Shown in pieces: positions 57,817-64,000 of a stretch of 64,000 bases of DNA. The notes beneath the pieces are model-generated. The model made no database searches. It had not been told where the DNA came from and saw only the letters and a list, made by a program, of their open reading frames with translations. Source of the DNA: Amycolatopsis coloradensis (lineage in GTDB: Bacteria; Actinomycetota; Actinomycetes; Mycobacteriales; Pseudonocardiaceae); contig NZ_CP150484.1 of the NCBI RefSeq assembly GCF_037997115.1, positions 4,841,922-4,905,921 of the forward strand. The letters run 5' to 3'. Every line of letters starts with the position of its first letter. The first letter of the stretch is position 1. The position numbers were made by a program, and so were the translations under genes.

Positions 57817-58534
57817 CCTCGGCCCGTTCCTCGATCAGCTTCATCCGCGCGAGCCGCTCGCCGTCGTCGTTGTGCGCCGCGGACCGGGTGACCTGACCGG
57901 CCCACTTCCGGTAGAACATGCCGCACGTGGAGACGAAGTAGCCGTCGGAGCAGGCGTTGGCGGCGAGGATCAGCCCGGTGTCCTCCGACGCGGGCAGCGC
58001 CATCCAGCCGCCCAGATCCAGCAGAAGGTCGCGGCGGATGCACAGCGTCCCGGCCACCACCGACGACACGTAGCCGTTGCGCCGCCAGTGGTGCAGGATC
58101 GCGCCGCGTTCGATCCGTCCCTCGTCGGGATCGCTGTCGACGCCGGCCGTGGTCCCATCCGGAAAGAGGTCGAGGACCCGGCAGGTCGTCCAGCCGACCT
58201 CGGGATCCTCCAGCGCCGCGATGTCTCGTGCGAGCGCGCCGGGTGCCAAGAGGTCGTCCGCGTCGAGTGCCTTGATCAGCTCCCCGGAGGCGCGTGACAG
58301 AGCCATCATCCGCGCGACTCCGGGACCGCCTGGGCGCCCCGACCCGGGCAGGACGCGCTCGTCCGCGGGGAGGGCGCCGTCGAGCAGGCCGGTCTCGCCG
58401 TCCTCCTGTACCAGCCATTCCCAGGTCCAGTCCGGCGGTAGTTCCTGCGCGGCGAGGGATTCGTACGCCTCGGCCAAGTACGGCAGGCTCGGCGGGTGGA
58501 CCGGGGTGATCACGCTGACGACCGGCATGCTCAC
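57734..58534 (-). CDS. Family 2-type glycosyltransferase
   Basis: A 266-residue GT-A glycosyltransferase: VVSVITPVHPPSLPYLAEAY at the N terminus, a short donor-binding segment WLVQEDGETG, the DxD-type motif KALDADDLLAPGAL, and an ED-containing acceptor region ALPASEDTGLILAA. Domain content and the lack of membrane segments fit a soluble enzyme using a nucleotide sugar. The substrate is unknown. The GTG start overlaps the methyltransferase stop (GTGA). Its 3' end overlaps the TetR 3' end by 83 bases. Confidence 0.83.
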   Translation of the reverse strand: MSMPVVSVITPVHPPSLPYLAEAYESLAAQELPPDWTWEWLVQEDGETGLLDGALPADERVLPGSGRPGGPGVARMMALSRASGELIKALDADDLLAPGALARDIAALEDPEVGWTTCRVLDLFPDGTTAGVDSDPDEGRIERGAILHHWRRNGYVSSVVAGTLCIRRDLLLDLGGWMALPASEDTGLILAANACSDGYFVSTCGMFYRKWAGQVTRSAAHNDDGERLARMKLIEERAEVMLARRRCRATPSRTDPGSGPGSASGT

Positions 58535-59160
58535 TCCGGGCGGCGGGCGAGGATCAGGAGGTGCTCCTCCGGCGGTGTCCCCGGCTCGTCCGCGGTGAAG
58601 AGCTCCGAATGGGTGCCGGTGACCTCCAGCCCGGCCGCCTCGACCCGCCGGACGAGGTCGTCCGGGGCGAAACTGGTCTCGAGGAAAGTGCGGCCGAAGA
58701 ACTCCGCCGGTACGTCCTCGGCGTCACGCGGAACGGTGACCAGAGCGAAGAGCCCGCCCGGCACCAGCCAGCGCCCGATGTCGGCGAGCACGGCTTCGGT
58801 GTCCTTGCGCGGCATCTGGAGGAAGGGGAAGAAGGCGCAGACGGCCTCCCAGGACTCGGACGGCGAGGTCCATTCCCGCACGTCGGCGTGGACGAAGGTG
58901 GCTGCGGAAACCTGCTCACGCGCGAGATCGATCATCACCGGCGACACGTCGAGCCCGGTCACCCGATGACCGGCGGAAGACAGGTCCTCGGCCACCGGCC
59001 TTCCCGTTCCGCTTCCGATGTCGAGCACCCTCGACGACGGCGGCAAGCTGTCCAGCAGATGCCGCACCGCCCTGTCAACCGCCGGCGCCCGTCCGAAGAC
59101 GTCCTCGTAAGCGGAACCGATGGCGTCGAACAGCTCTGCCGCCGTGACCGGTCGGTCCAT
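58531..59160 (-). CDS. Class I SAM-dependent methyltransferase
   Basis: A 209-residue methyltransferase with motif I VLDIGSGTGRPVAEDLSSAG, an acidic strand end in VTGLDVSPVMIDLA, FVHADVREWTSP and the post-motif region RWLVPGGLFALVTVP. The substrate is unknown; the overlap with the glycosyltransferase gene suggests that they modify the same molecule. The start ATG 59160 has no strong ribosome site. Confidence 0.87.
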   Translation of the reverse strand: MDRPVTAAELFDAIGSAYEDVFGRAPAVDRAVRHLLDSLPPSSRVLDIGSGTGRPVAEDLSSAGHRVTGLDVSPVMIDLAREQVSAATFVHADVREWTSPSESWEAVCAFFPFLQMPRKDTEAVLADIGRWLVPGGLFALVTVPRDAEDVPAEFFGRTFLETSFAPDDLVRRVEAAGLEVTGTHSELFTADEPGTPPEEHLLILARRPE

Positions 59161-59284
59161 TGCGCAGCTCCCCGGATCGAGTGGCTCTCCCTCCGGCGAA
59201 TCTACCGATCGACGTCCTCAAAAGACGGGCCCACCCGGGCCCTTAGACTGGAGCCGACGGAGTTACTGGGGTTTGGGGTTCAAG

Positions 59285-59629
59285 ATGAGCGTGTCGAGTG
59301 ACGAGTTCCACCGGATGCTGAAGTCGCTCGCCGACGTCGAGCGATCCGACGCGAAGGAGTGGGAGTCGTTCAGCGTGCGCGGGAAGCGGTTCGGCTACTA
59401 CTGGCCGCGGACCCAGACCGTCGGCCTGAAGCAGACGCTCTCCGAACAGGAAGCCCTCGTGGCCGAACGGCCCGACGTCTTCGAGGTGCAGTTCACGGCC
59501 GGGGGATTCGGCTGGGTGGTGGTGTACCTCGACGGCATCGAATCCGACGAGCTGAACGAATTGGTCTACGAGGCATGGCGGCTGTCCGCTCCCGAAGAAC
59601 TGGTCGATCAGGTTCCGCCGCCCTGCTGA
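59285..59629 (+). CDS. MmcQ/YjbR-like protein
   Basis: A 114-residue protein of the MmcQ/YjbR fold (CyaY-like): GKRFGYYWPRTQTVGLKQ, SEQEALVAERPDVFEVQFTA, GGFGWVVVYLDGIESDELNE and LVYEAWRLSAP. Members are annotated as DNA-binding, but the biochemical role is unsettled. The ATG at 59285 follows a G-rich stretch (GGGGTTTGGGG). It directly precedes the small-RNA region, with no terminator seen between the stop and 59640. Confidence 0.82.
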   Translation: MSVSSDEFHRMLKSLADVERSDAKEWESFSVRGKRFGYYWPRTQTVGLKQTLSEQEALVAERPDVFEVQFTAGGFGWVVVYLDGIESDELNELVYEAWRLSAPEELVDQVPPPC

Positions 59630-59671
59630 GCGTTACCGCATTCGTGTGTAGACGCGCGTCACTTTTTTCGC

Positions 59672-59698
59672 GGGGAACATTTTCCGAGCCGTGGCGTT
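59672..59698 (+). promoter_or_regulatory. ECF-sigma-type promoter P1 (sRNA-1)
   Basis: GGGAAC (59673-59678), 16-bp spacer, CGTT (59695-59698). Nine bases upstream of GGGGAAC ends a conserved block, TAGACGCGCGTCAC (59649-59662), which is also found before P3 and in part before P2. GGGAAC/CGTT is the pattern of several actinobacterial ECF sigma factors (SigE/SigM-like). Confidence 0.65.
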
Positions 59699-59704
59699 GT
59701 AGAG

Positions 59705-59880
59705 GGTGTCGGTACGGATGGTGCCCCCGGGCCTCACCCTTCGCCTTCACGGAATACCGGTTCGGCCGGAGCCGTGTCGAGCCACTCGCCGAGAGGCGGC
59801 CCCCGTACCGGCCACAAACTCCCGCTTCCGCTCGCAGGTAACCCCCAGGCCTTCGCAGAGCGGGAGCGGGTCTTTTTTTA
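59705..59880 (+). ncRNA. Predicted small RNA 1 (about 175 nt)
   Basis: Runs from about seven bases after P1 to the T-run of its terminator. The 5' domain is closed by an 8-bp stem, CGGTACGG (59710-59717) with CCGTACCG (59803-59810), and includes GGTG...CACC with a loop of five C. The 3' end is a hairpin: CCCGCTTCCGCTC (59821-59833) with GAGCGGGAGCGGG (59858-59870), one G-U pair, a 24-base loop containing AACCCCCAG, then TCTTTTTTTA. About 130 bases are identical to sRNA-3 but for one base. No conserved reading frame with a ribosome site fits. Confidence 0.65.
59871..59880 (+). terminator. T-run of intrinsic terminator T1
   Basis: TCTTTTTTTA directly after a 13-bp G/C-rich stem. Such classical intrinsic terminators are rare in this window and mark a transcript end. 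Confidence 0.75.
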
Positions 59881-59912
59881 TCCGACCGGGTTGACGCAGG
59901 TCACTCGCTTGA

Positions 59913-59940
59913 GGGGAACATTTCGGTGCGCCTTCGCGTT
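59913..59940 (+). promoter_or_regulatory. ECF-sigma-type promoter P2 (sRNA-2)
   Basis: GGGAAC (59914-59919), 17-bp spacer, CGTT (59937-59940). The upstream block TTGACGCAGGTCAC (59891-59904) ends eight bases before GGGGAAC. Confidence 0.6.
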
Positions 59941-59946
59941 ATATGA

Positions 59947-60008
59947 GTTGTCCGCTCCCGCTCGCAGGTAACCCCCAGGCCTTCGCAGAGCGGGGGCGGG
60001 TCTTTTTC
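59947..60008 (+). ncRNA. Predicted small RNA 2 (about 60 nt)
   Basis: The shortest of the three: almost only the terminator hairpin, CCGCTCCCGCTC (59952-59963) with GAGCGGGGGCGG (59988-59999), a 24-base loop identical to that of sRNA-1 (with AACCCCCAG), then TCTTTTT. The 5' domain is missing. It retains its own promoter. Confidence 0.55.
60001..60007 (+). terminator. T-run of intrinsic terminator T2
   Basis: TCTTTTT after the 12-bp stem of sRNA-2. Confidence 0.65.
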
Positions 60009-60055
60009 ACGCATTCGAGTGTAGACGCGGGTCACATCGATTCGGGATCGGTGCT

Positions 60056-60082
60056 GGGGAACATTTTGCACGGTGGTGCGTT
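60056..60082 (+). promoter_or_regulatory. ECF-sigma-type promoter P3 (sRNA-3)
   Basis: GGGAAC (60057-60062), 16-bp spacer, CGTT (60079-60082). The upstream block GTGTAGACGCGGGTCAC (60019-60035) ends 20 bases before GGGGAAC, about one helical turn farther than in P1 and P2. Confidence 0.65.
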
Positions 60083-60088
60083 GTAGAG

Positions 60089-60268
60089 AGTGTCGGTACG
60101 GATGGTGCCCCCGGGCCTCACCCTTCGCCTTCACGGAATACCGGTTCGGCCGGAGCCGTGTCGAGCCACTCGCCGAGAGGCGGCCCCCGTACCGGCCACA
60201 AACTCCCGCTTCCTGCTCGCAGGAACCCCCAGCCTTCGCTGAGCGGAAGCGGGACCTTTTCTTTTTTC
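60089..60268 (+). ncRNA. Predicted small RNA 3 (about 180 nt)
   Basis: A near-copy of sRNA-1 with the same 8-bp closing stem and C-rich loop. The terminator differs: TCCCGCTTCC plus GCTC with one bulged T (60204-60218), against GAGCGGAAGCGGGA (60241-60254), then CCTTTTCTTTTTT. The stem changed on both sides while the loop (GAACCCCCAG) stayed nearly the same, which argues that the RNA structure is maintained. Confidence 0.65.
60255..60267 (+). terminator. T-run of intrinsic terminator T3
   Basis: CCTTTTCTTTTTT after the sRNA-3 stem. Confidence 0.7.
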
Positions 60269-60271
60269 GCC

Positions 60272-60297
60272 CGTCGCCGGTTCGGCGGCGGTTTTTT
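60272..60297 (+). terminator. Second intrinsic terminator after sRNA-3
   Basis: CGTCGCCG (60272-60279), GTT loop, CGGCGGCG (60283-60290) with one G-U pair, then GTTTTTT. It backs up T3 and ends the array. Confidence 0.7.
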
Positions 60298-60338
60298 GCT
60301 TTGCGGTCGGGTGTGACCGGGAGGAAGCGGTCGGTGGT

Positions 60339-60527
60339 CCGTGAAGGCCTCCTTGGCGGATTCGTATTTGTTCACCCACCTGTGCGGTTTCGTCGATGAG
60401 GGATTGGGGACATTGAACGTCCCGAATCCCTCATCAACGGCGTCCTGCGTTGTCTCGAATCCTGGTGGCGCCGTGACTCTGGGAGAGGGGCCGGCCCTAG
60501 GTAAGTCCCTCAAGGAGGCCTTCGCGG
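60339..60527. repeat. Nested inverted repeats between the sRNA array and the ABC-F gene
   Basis: The outer pair CCGTGAAGGCCTCCTTG (60339-60355) and CAAGGAGGCCTTCGCGG (60511-60527) matches at 16 of 17 positions. The inner hairpin GATGAGGGATTGGGGAC (60395-60411) and GTCCCGAATCCCTCATC (60419-60435) has one mismatch and a 7-base loop. The inner hairpin may end ABC-F transcription. I see no other feature in 60436-60593. Confidence 0.6.
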
Positions 60528-60593
60528 ATATCAGGGGCCCGGCGGGTTGTCGAATCAGGCCCGAGGCCACTCACATACCCGGCCGCAGAGACC

Positions 60594-62213
60594 TCACGAC
60601 TCCACGAGAGTCCCGCCGGTCAACCGCACCCGCCGATCCACCTTGATCTCCCGAAGGAACCGCTCGTCATGGCTGACGACCACGAAAGCTCCTTGATACG
60701 CCCCCAACGCGCTCTCCAATTGCCCGACGCTGACCAGGTCGAGGTTGTTGGTCGGCTCGTCCAGCAGCAGGAGTTGCGGCGCGGGTTCGGCGAACAGGAC
60801 GCAGGCCAGGGTGGCTCGCAGGCGTTCGCCTCCGGAGAGCACGCCGACGGGAAGCTGGCTTCGCGTGCCTCGGAACAGGAAGCGGGCGAGCAGGGTCATC
60901 CGTTGTGACTCGGGGAGGCTCGGGGCGAACGTGGCGAAGTTTTCGGCGATGGTCCGGTCTAGGTCCAGCAGGTCGAGCCGCTGGGAGAGGTACGCGATCC
61001 GTCCTGCGGCTCGCTTCACCAGGCCACTGTCGGGCGTGAGGTCTCCCTTGAGCACCCGGAGGAGGGTTGACTTGCCGGTCCCGTTTCCGCCGGTCAGGGC
61101 GATCCGTTCGGGGCCGCGGATCGTCAGGTCGACTCCGTCGCCCGCGAAGACGTTCCGGTCGCCGTAGCGGACTTGGATGTGCTCGCCCTGGAACATCGTG
61201 CGCCCGGCGGGGACATTGGTGCCCGGCAGGATCAGCGCGATCTTCTGGTCGTCGCGGAGGGAACGTTCGGCCTCGTCGAGGCGGTTCTTCGCTTCGCTGA
61301 CCCGCGCGGCGTGTGTCTCGTTCGCCTTGCCCGCGGACTCCTGGGCGTTGCGCTTCATGGTGCCGGCGAAGAGCTTCGGCAGTCCGGCGTTGCCCAGGTT
61401 CCTGGCGGCGTTGCCCGCCCGGCGCGCCGCCCGCTCGCGGGCCTGCTGCATCTCGCGCTTCTCGCGTTTGACCTCTTGTTCGGCGCTGCGGACGTTGCGT
61501 TCGGCCACCTCTTGCTCGGCCTTGACCGCCGCTTCGTACTGGGTGAAGTTCCCTCCGTGGTACCGCAGATCGCCGCGGTCGAGTTCGGCGATCCGGTCCA
61601 TCCGGTCGAGCAGTTCCCGGTCGTGACTCACCAGCAGCAGGCAGCCGGCCCAGTCTTCGAGCACGCCGTAGAGCTTGCGGCGGGCGTCGAGGTCGAGGTT
61701 GTTGGTCGGTTCGTCCAGCAGCAGGATGTCGGGCCGCTTGAGCAATTGCGCCGCCAGGCCGAGGGAGATGATCTGCCCGCCGCTCAACGTGCGCAGGCTC
61801 CGGTCCAGCGAGACACCGCCGAGGCCGAGCCGGTCGAGCTGGGCGCGGGTTCGTTCCTCGATGTCCCAGTCGTTCCCGATGGTGGTGAAGTGCTCTTCGC
61901 TCGCGTCGCCGGACTCGATCGCGCTCAGCGCCGCGAGCTGCGGCGCGATGCCCAGCACTTCGGCCACGTTCAGGTCGGCGGTGAGCGGCAGCGACTGCGG
62001 CAGATAGCCCAGGACTCCCTGGGCGGAGGCCGATCCGGACACCGGCCGCAGCTCTCCGGCGATCAGTTTGAGGAGCGTGCTCTTGCCCGCCCCGTTCGGC
62101 GCGACCAGCCCGGTGCGGCCACCGGGCACGGTGAACGACAGGTCGTCGAAGACCGGGGTGTCATCCGGCCAGGAAAAGGAGAGTGCGGACACGACGACAA
62201 AGGCGTCTGACAT
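60594..62213 (-). CDS. ABC-F family ribosome-associated ATPase
   Basis: A 539-residue protein with two ABC domains and no membrane span. Domain one: Walker A VAPNGAGKSTLLKLIAGEL, signature LSGGQIISLGLA, LLLDEPTNNLDLDARRKLYG. A charged linker follows (about 220-320; AEQEVKREKREMQQARERAA). Domain two: TGGNGTGKSTLLRVLKGDL, LSGGERLRATLACVLF, LLDEPTNNLDLVSVGQ. ABC-F proteins dislodge ribosome-targeting antibiotics or act as translation factors. A regulated leader before it favours the antibiotic-resistance type. ATG 62213 has GAGG nine bases upstream. Confidence 0.92.
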   Translation of the reverse strand: MSDAFVVVSALSFSWPDDTPVFDDLSFTVPGGRTGLVAPNGAGKSTLLKLIAGELRPVSGSASAQGVLGYLPQSLPLTADLNVAEVLGIAPQLAALSAIESGDASEEHFTTIGNDWDIEERTRAQLDRLGLGGVSLDRSLRTLSGGQIISLGLAAQLLKRPDILLLDEPTNNLDLDARRKLYGVLEDWAGCLLLVSHDRELLDRMDRIAELDRGDLRYHGGNFTQYEAAVKAEQEVAERNVRSAEQEVKREKREMQQARERAARRAGNAARNLGNAGLPKLFAGTMKRNAQESAGKANETHAARVSEAKNRLDEAERSLRDDQKIALILPGTNVPAGRTMFQGEHIQVRYGDRNVFAGDGVDLTIRGPERIALTGGNGTGKSTLLRVLKGDLTPDSGLVKRAAGRIAYLSQRLDLLDLDRTIAENFATFAPSLPESQRMTLLARFLFRGTRSQLPVGVLSGGERLRATLACVLFAEPAPQLLLLDEPTNNLDLVSVGQLESALGAYQGAFVVVSHDERFLREIKVDRRVRLTGGTLVES

Positions 62214-62287
62214 GGAAATGACCTCGTGAAAGACAGCGGGCGCGCCGAGGCGGCACCGCGGTGGACGTGGTTTGAGGGGACGACAAA

Positions 62288-62319
62288 GAGGCCACGTCGG
62301 CGTCGACGCCGGTGGCCTC
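62288..62319 (-). terminator. Attenuator-like hairpin in the ABC-F leader
   Basis: GAGGCCAC (62288-62295) pairs with GTGGCCTC (62312-62319), and CGGCG with CGCCG inside around a TCGA loop, with a 2-base bulge: 13 pairs. On the minus strand TTTGT follows, a weak T-run. Confidence 0.55.
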
Positions 62320-62330
62320 CCTACTCCGGC

Positions 62331-62360
62331 TCACCCGGAGATGTCGTCTTCACCTGCCAC
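62331..62360 (-). CDS. Candidate leader peptide, 9 residues
   Basis: GTG at 62360 with GGAG seven bases upstream (62368-62371) encodes V-AGEDDISG and stops with TGA inside the loop of a small hairpin. A ribosome stalled here would change folding of the following attenuator. No similarity can be judged at this length; the ribosome site and position are the evidence. Confidence 0.45.
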   Translation of the reverse strand: MAGEDDISG

Positions 62361-62607
62361 GTCTGATCTCCACTGCTCGTTGGTCAGGTCCGCTCCTACG
62401 ATAACAAGACCTGCCGGAGTGTGGCCACCGCAATCCCTCGGCGCGGCGTCGGCAAGGCGCGAAATCCGGTGTTCATTCGTTTATTCACCACGATTCCCGA
62501 TGATCGGTAATCGTGTGGTCGGAATCATATTAATTGAGGGGTCACGGCGGGGACTCCTAAAGTTCTCAATGGCCATCACCCGATTCCTTGACCTGGGAGG
62601 TTTCCCG

Positions 62608-63924
62608 ATGATGTCGAATGCCAGAACCCGAAGACGAATCGCGACCACGGTAACCGCACTGGGGGCGTTCGCCCTGGTCGCTCCGCCGGCACAAGCCGCC
62701 GAAACCGCTGTTCCCTGCGACTCCGACGCGTTGGTCCGCGCTATCGCCGAGGCCAACGTCACCCCCACGCCGGATACGCTGTCCCTGGCGGCGAAGTGCG
62801 TCTACACGCTCACGTCGGCCGCCGATGCCACTTGGAATTCCGGACTGCCCTCCATCGAGGGAAAGCTCACCGTCAACGGTAATCACGCCACCATCGAACG
62901 CGCCAAGGACGCGCCCCGATTCCGGATCATCAACAATTGGGGCGACCTGACCCTCGACGAGGTCACGATCGCGGGTGGTCACGCTCCCGACGGGGTCGGG
63001 ACCAACTCCTATGGAGACGCGAACCCGGGCGGGTCCGGGGGCGGTATCAAGAACTGGGGTCCACTGACCATCACCGACAGCGTCATCAGCGGCAACGCCG
63101 CCGGCTCTGGTGCTCCCGGTACCGCGGCCACCGCCACCACCAGTGCCGGTAGCGGCGGCTCGGGAGGCTCCGGCGGGGGGATCTCCTCCTACGCTTCCGT
63201 CACGGCGACGTTGACGATCACCCGCAGCTCGATCACCGGCAACGCCTCCGGCTCCGGTGGCCCTGGCGGAAACGGGGTGGCCGCCAAGCCGGGTGGCCGA
63301 GGCGGTTCCGCCGGCTTCGGCGCCGGTGTCGACGTGCTCAGCGGCACTGTCCTGCGGCTCACCGACAGCGTCGTCACCGGCAACAATGCCGGGAGCGGGG
63401 GCAAGGGCGGCGCGGGAGGCGCGGAGGGCGGCGGAGCCGGACACGGCGGCAGCGGCGGCACGGGCGGCGGCCTGATCATGTCGACCAGCCCCGGTGTGCT
63501 GCTGAATCCGGTCATCACCCGCACCACCATCACCGGCAACCAGGCGGGACGCGGCGGCGATGCCGGTGTCGCGGGGCCGGGTGGGTACTCCGGGTACTCC
63601 GGTTACGGAGGTCGAGGCGGTGGACTCAGCGTGTTCGATGACACGCTCACGCTCGACGGCGGGATGGTCCGCGACAATGCCGCAGGCGAACCTGGGTCCG
63701 GCTTGTACCCCCTCCCCGCTTCCGGTGGCGGCATCCACACGCTCAGCGGACGGGTGACGCTCGTGAACGGGGCCGTGGTGAGCGGTAACCGGCCGGACAA
63801 CTGCACTTCCACCGCGGACGTGCCCGGTTGCGTCAACGAGTTCCGGACCTTCAGTGGCGGGGGTCCGGACCGGCGGGCCGCCGACCGTGCCACCGCGGAA
63901 CGCGCCGAGCGCTCCCGCGCGTAG
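62608..63924 (+). CDS. Secreted Gly-rich right-handed beta-helix protein
   Basis: A 438-residue exported protein. Signal peptide about residues 1-33 (RRRIATTVTALGAFALVAPP, AQA cleavage). The first mature part holds two Cys (VPCDSDALV, AAKCVYTLT). The rest repeats strands such as LTITDSVISGN, LTITRSSITGN and LRLTDSVVTGN spaced by Gly/Ser/Ala-rich loops, the pattern of polymorphic-autotransporter-like beta-helices. It probably acts at the cell surface; no ligand can be named. ATG 62608 has GGGAGG eight bases upstream. Most of 62404-62607 is A/T-rich promoter-like sequence (CATATTAATT, 62527-62536). Confidence 0.82.
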   Translation: MMSNARTRRRIATTVTALGAFALVAPPAQAAETAVPCDSDALVRAIAEANVTPTPDTLSLAAKCVYTLTSAADATWNSGLPSIEGKLTVNGNHATIERAKDAPRFRIINNWGDLTLDEVTIAGGHAPDGVGTNSYGDANPGGSGGGIKNWGPLTITDSVISGNAAGSGAPGTAATATTSAGSGGSGGSGGGISSYASVTATLTITRSSITGNASGSGGPGGNGVAAKPGGRGGSAGFGAGVDVLSGTVLRLTDSVVTGNNAGSGGKGGAGGAEGGGAGHGGSGGTGGGLIMSTSPGVLLNPVITRTTITGNQAGRGGDAGVAGPGGYSGYSGYGGRGGGLSVFDDTLTLDGGMVRDNAAGEPGSGLYPLPASGGGIHTLSGRVTLVNGAVVSGNRPDNCTSTADVPGCVNEFRTFSGGGPDRRAADRATAERAERSRA

Positions 63925-63927
63925 ACG

Positions 63928-64000
63928 TCAGGAAAGGTCGGCGCACAGCTTCGTGGCGCCGTACAGGTTGATCGGGCTGGAAGCCTTGTCCGTCGACAGC
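63928..64000 (-). pseudogene. 3' end of a truncated UDP-sugar 4,6-dehydratase (PseB/CapD type)
   Basis: The last 23 codons read LSTDKASSPINLYGATKLCA and then DLS, stop. STDKA...NLYGATK is the catalytic Tyr-Lys region of PseB/FlaA1-type dehydratases, where the chain normally continues for about 150 residues (ADKLF...). Here a stop comes four codons after the motif, so the gene lacks its C-terminal third. The 5' part lies outside the window. Confidence 0.7.

Larger units (their letters stand above)
62214..62403 (-). promoter_or_regulatory. Leader of the ABC-F gene (ribosome-mediated attenuation, predicted)
   Basis: A possible -10 (TATCGT on the minus strand, 62398-62403) would start a leader of about 180 bases. 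It contains in order a 9-codon frame (62331-62360), a small hairpin CTCCGG/CCGGAG whose loop holds the stop codon, and the long hairpin at 62288-62319, then about 75 bases to the ATG. This is the layout of known attenuation leaders of macrolide, lincosamide and ABC-F resistance genes. Confidence 0.5.

Noticed and set aside
59718..59894. Conserved ATG frame inside sRNA-1 (start MVPPGLTLRLHG)
   Set aside because: The frame runs through the terminator, lacks a ribosome site, and stops at a different place in sRNA-3.

Overview
The window is high-GC actinobacterial DNA. Gene content points to the Pseudonocardiaceae, most likely Amycolatopsis or a close relative: an EmbC-type arabinosyltransferase (arabinogalactan cell wall), a GerW-like sporulation protein, DevR/DevS-like dormancy regulators, many lone hydrolases and regulators, and a HelR-like rifamycin-protection protein behind a RAE-like palindrome. 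The genus is inferred, not proven. I saw no rRNA, tRNA, CRISPR array, transposase or integrase. The window cuts a cobaltochelatase-type AAA+ gene on the left and a truncated nucleotide-sugar dehydratase on the right.

Layout. 1-4.1 kb: cobalamin (precorrin) genes cobL-cobM-(Gfo/Idh/MocA)-cobK, overlapping by 4 bases each, opposite the chelatase gene. 4.1-7.2 kb: EmbC-like protein. 7.3-10.7 kb: HelR and a lytic transglycosylase. 10.9-15.3 kb: ArsR regulator, penicillin-acylase-type hydrolase and membrane-anchored alpha/beta hydrolase; near-identical 35-bp repeats bracket the two hydrolases. 15.3-23.7 kb: nitrilase-like hydrolase and GntR, GerW, a frameshifted TetR, a LigD-type polymerase, a UvrA2/DrrC-like protein, Lrp and MFS. 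23.8-26.1 kb: a polyamine operon (ornithine decarboxylase-like, speD, speE).

26.2-40.2 kb is a signalling island: GAF-ANTAR protein, PspAB-like protein, LuxR response regulator and PAS kinase, a 1409-residue soluble hybrid kinase with seven HAMP units, receiver and ANTAR proteins, then DevR, two Acg-type nitroreductases, a heme-type DevS and a DUF1876 (Rv1738-like) protein. Sites resembling DosR boxes lie before devR, between the DUF1876 gene and the second nitroreductase, and before the PspAB gene. This looks like a compact hypoxia/NO dormancy regulon.

40.3-59.6 kb holds mixed accessory genes: DUF6528, epoxide-hydrolase-like protein, GlxA-type regulator, acyl-CoA ligases (one fused to an SRPBCC domain), a KAP-family NTPase, folE, a SufR-like regulator, a BM3-heme-domain-like P450 with a divergent TetR, a glycosyltransferase and a methyltransferase. 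59.6-60.3 kb, between genes, carries what I read as three tandem small-RNA genes, each with an ECF-type promoter (GGGAAC, then CGTT after 16-17 bp) and an intrinsic terminator with a run of T. This is the best candidate for something undescribed. 60.6-62.4 kb: an ABC-F protein behind a leader with a 9-codon reading frame and a terminator-like hairpin. The window ends with a secreted Gly-rich beta-helix protein and the dehydratase fragment.
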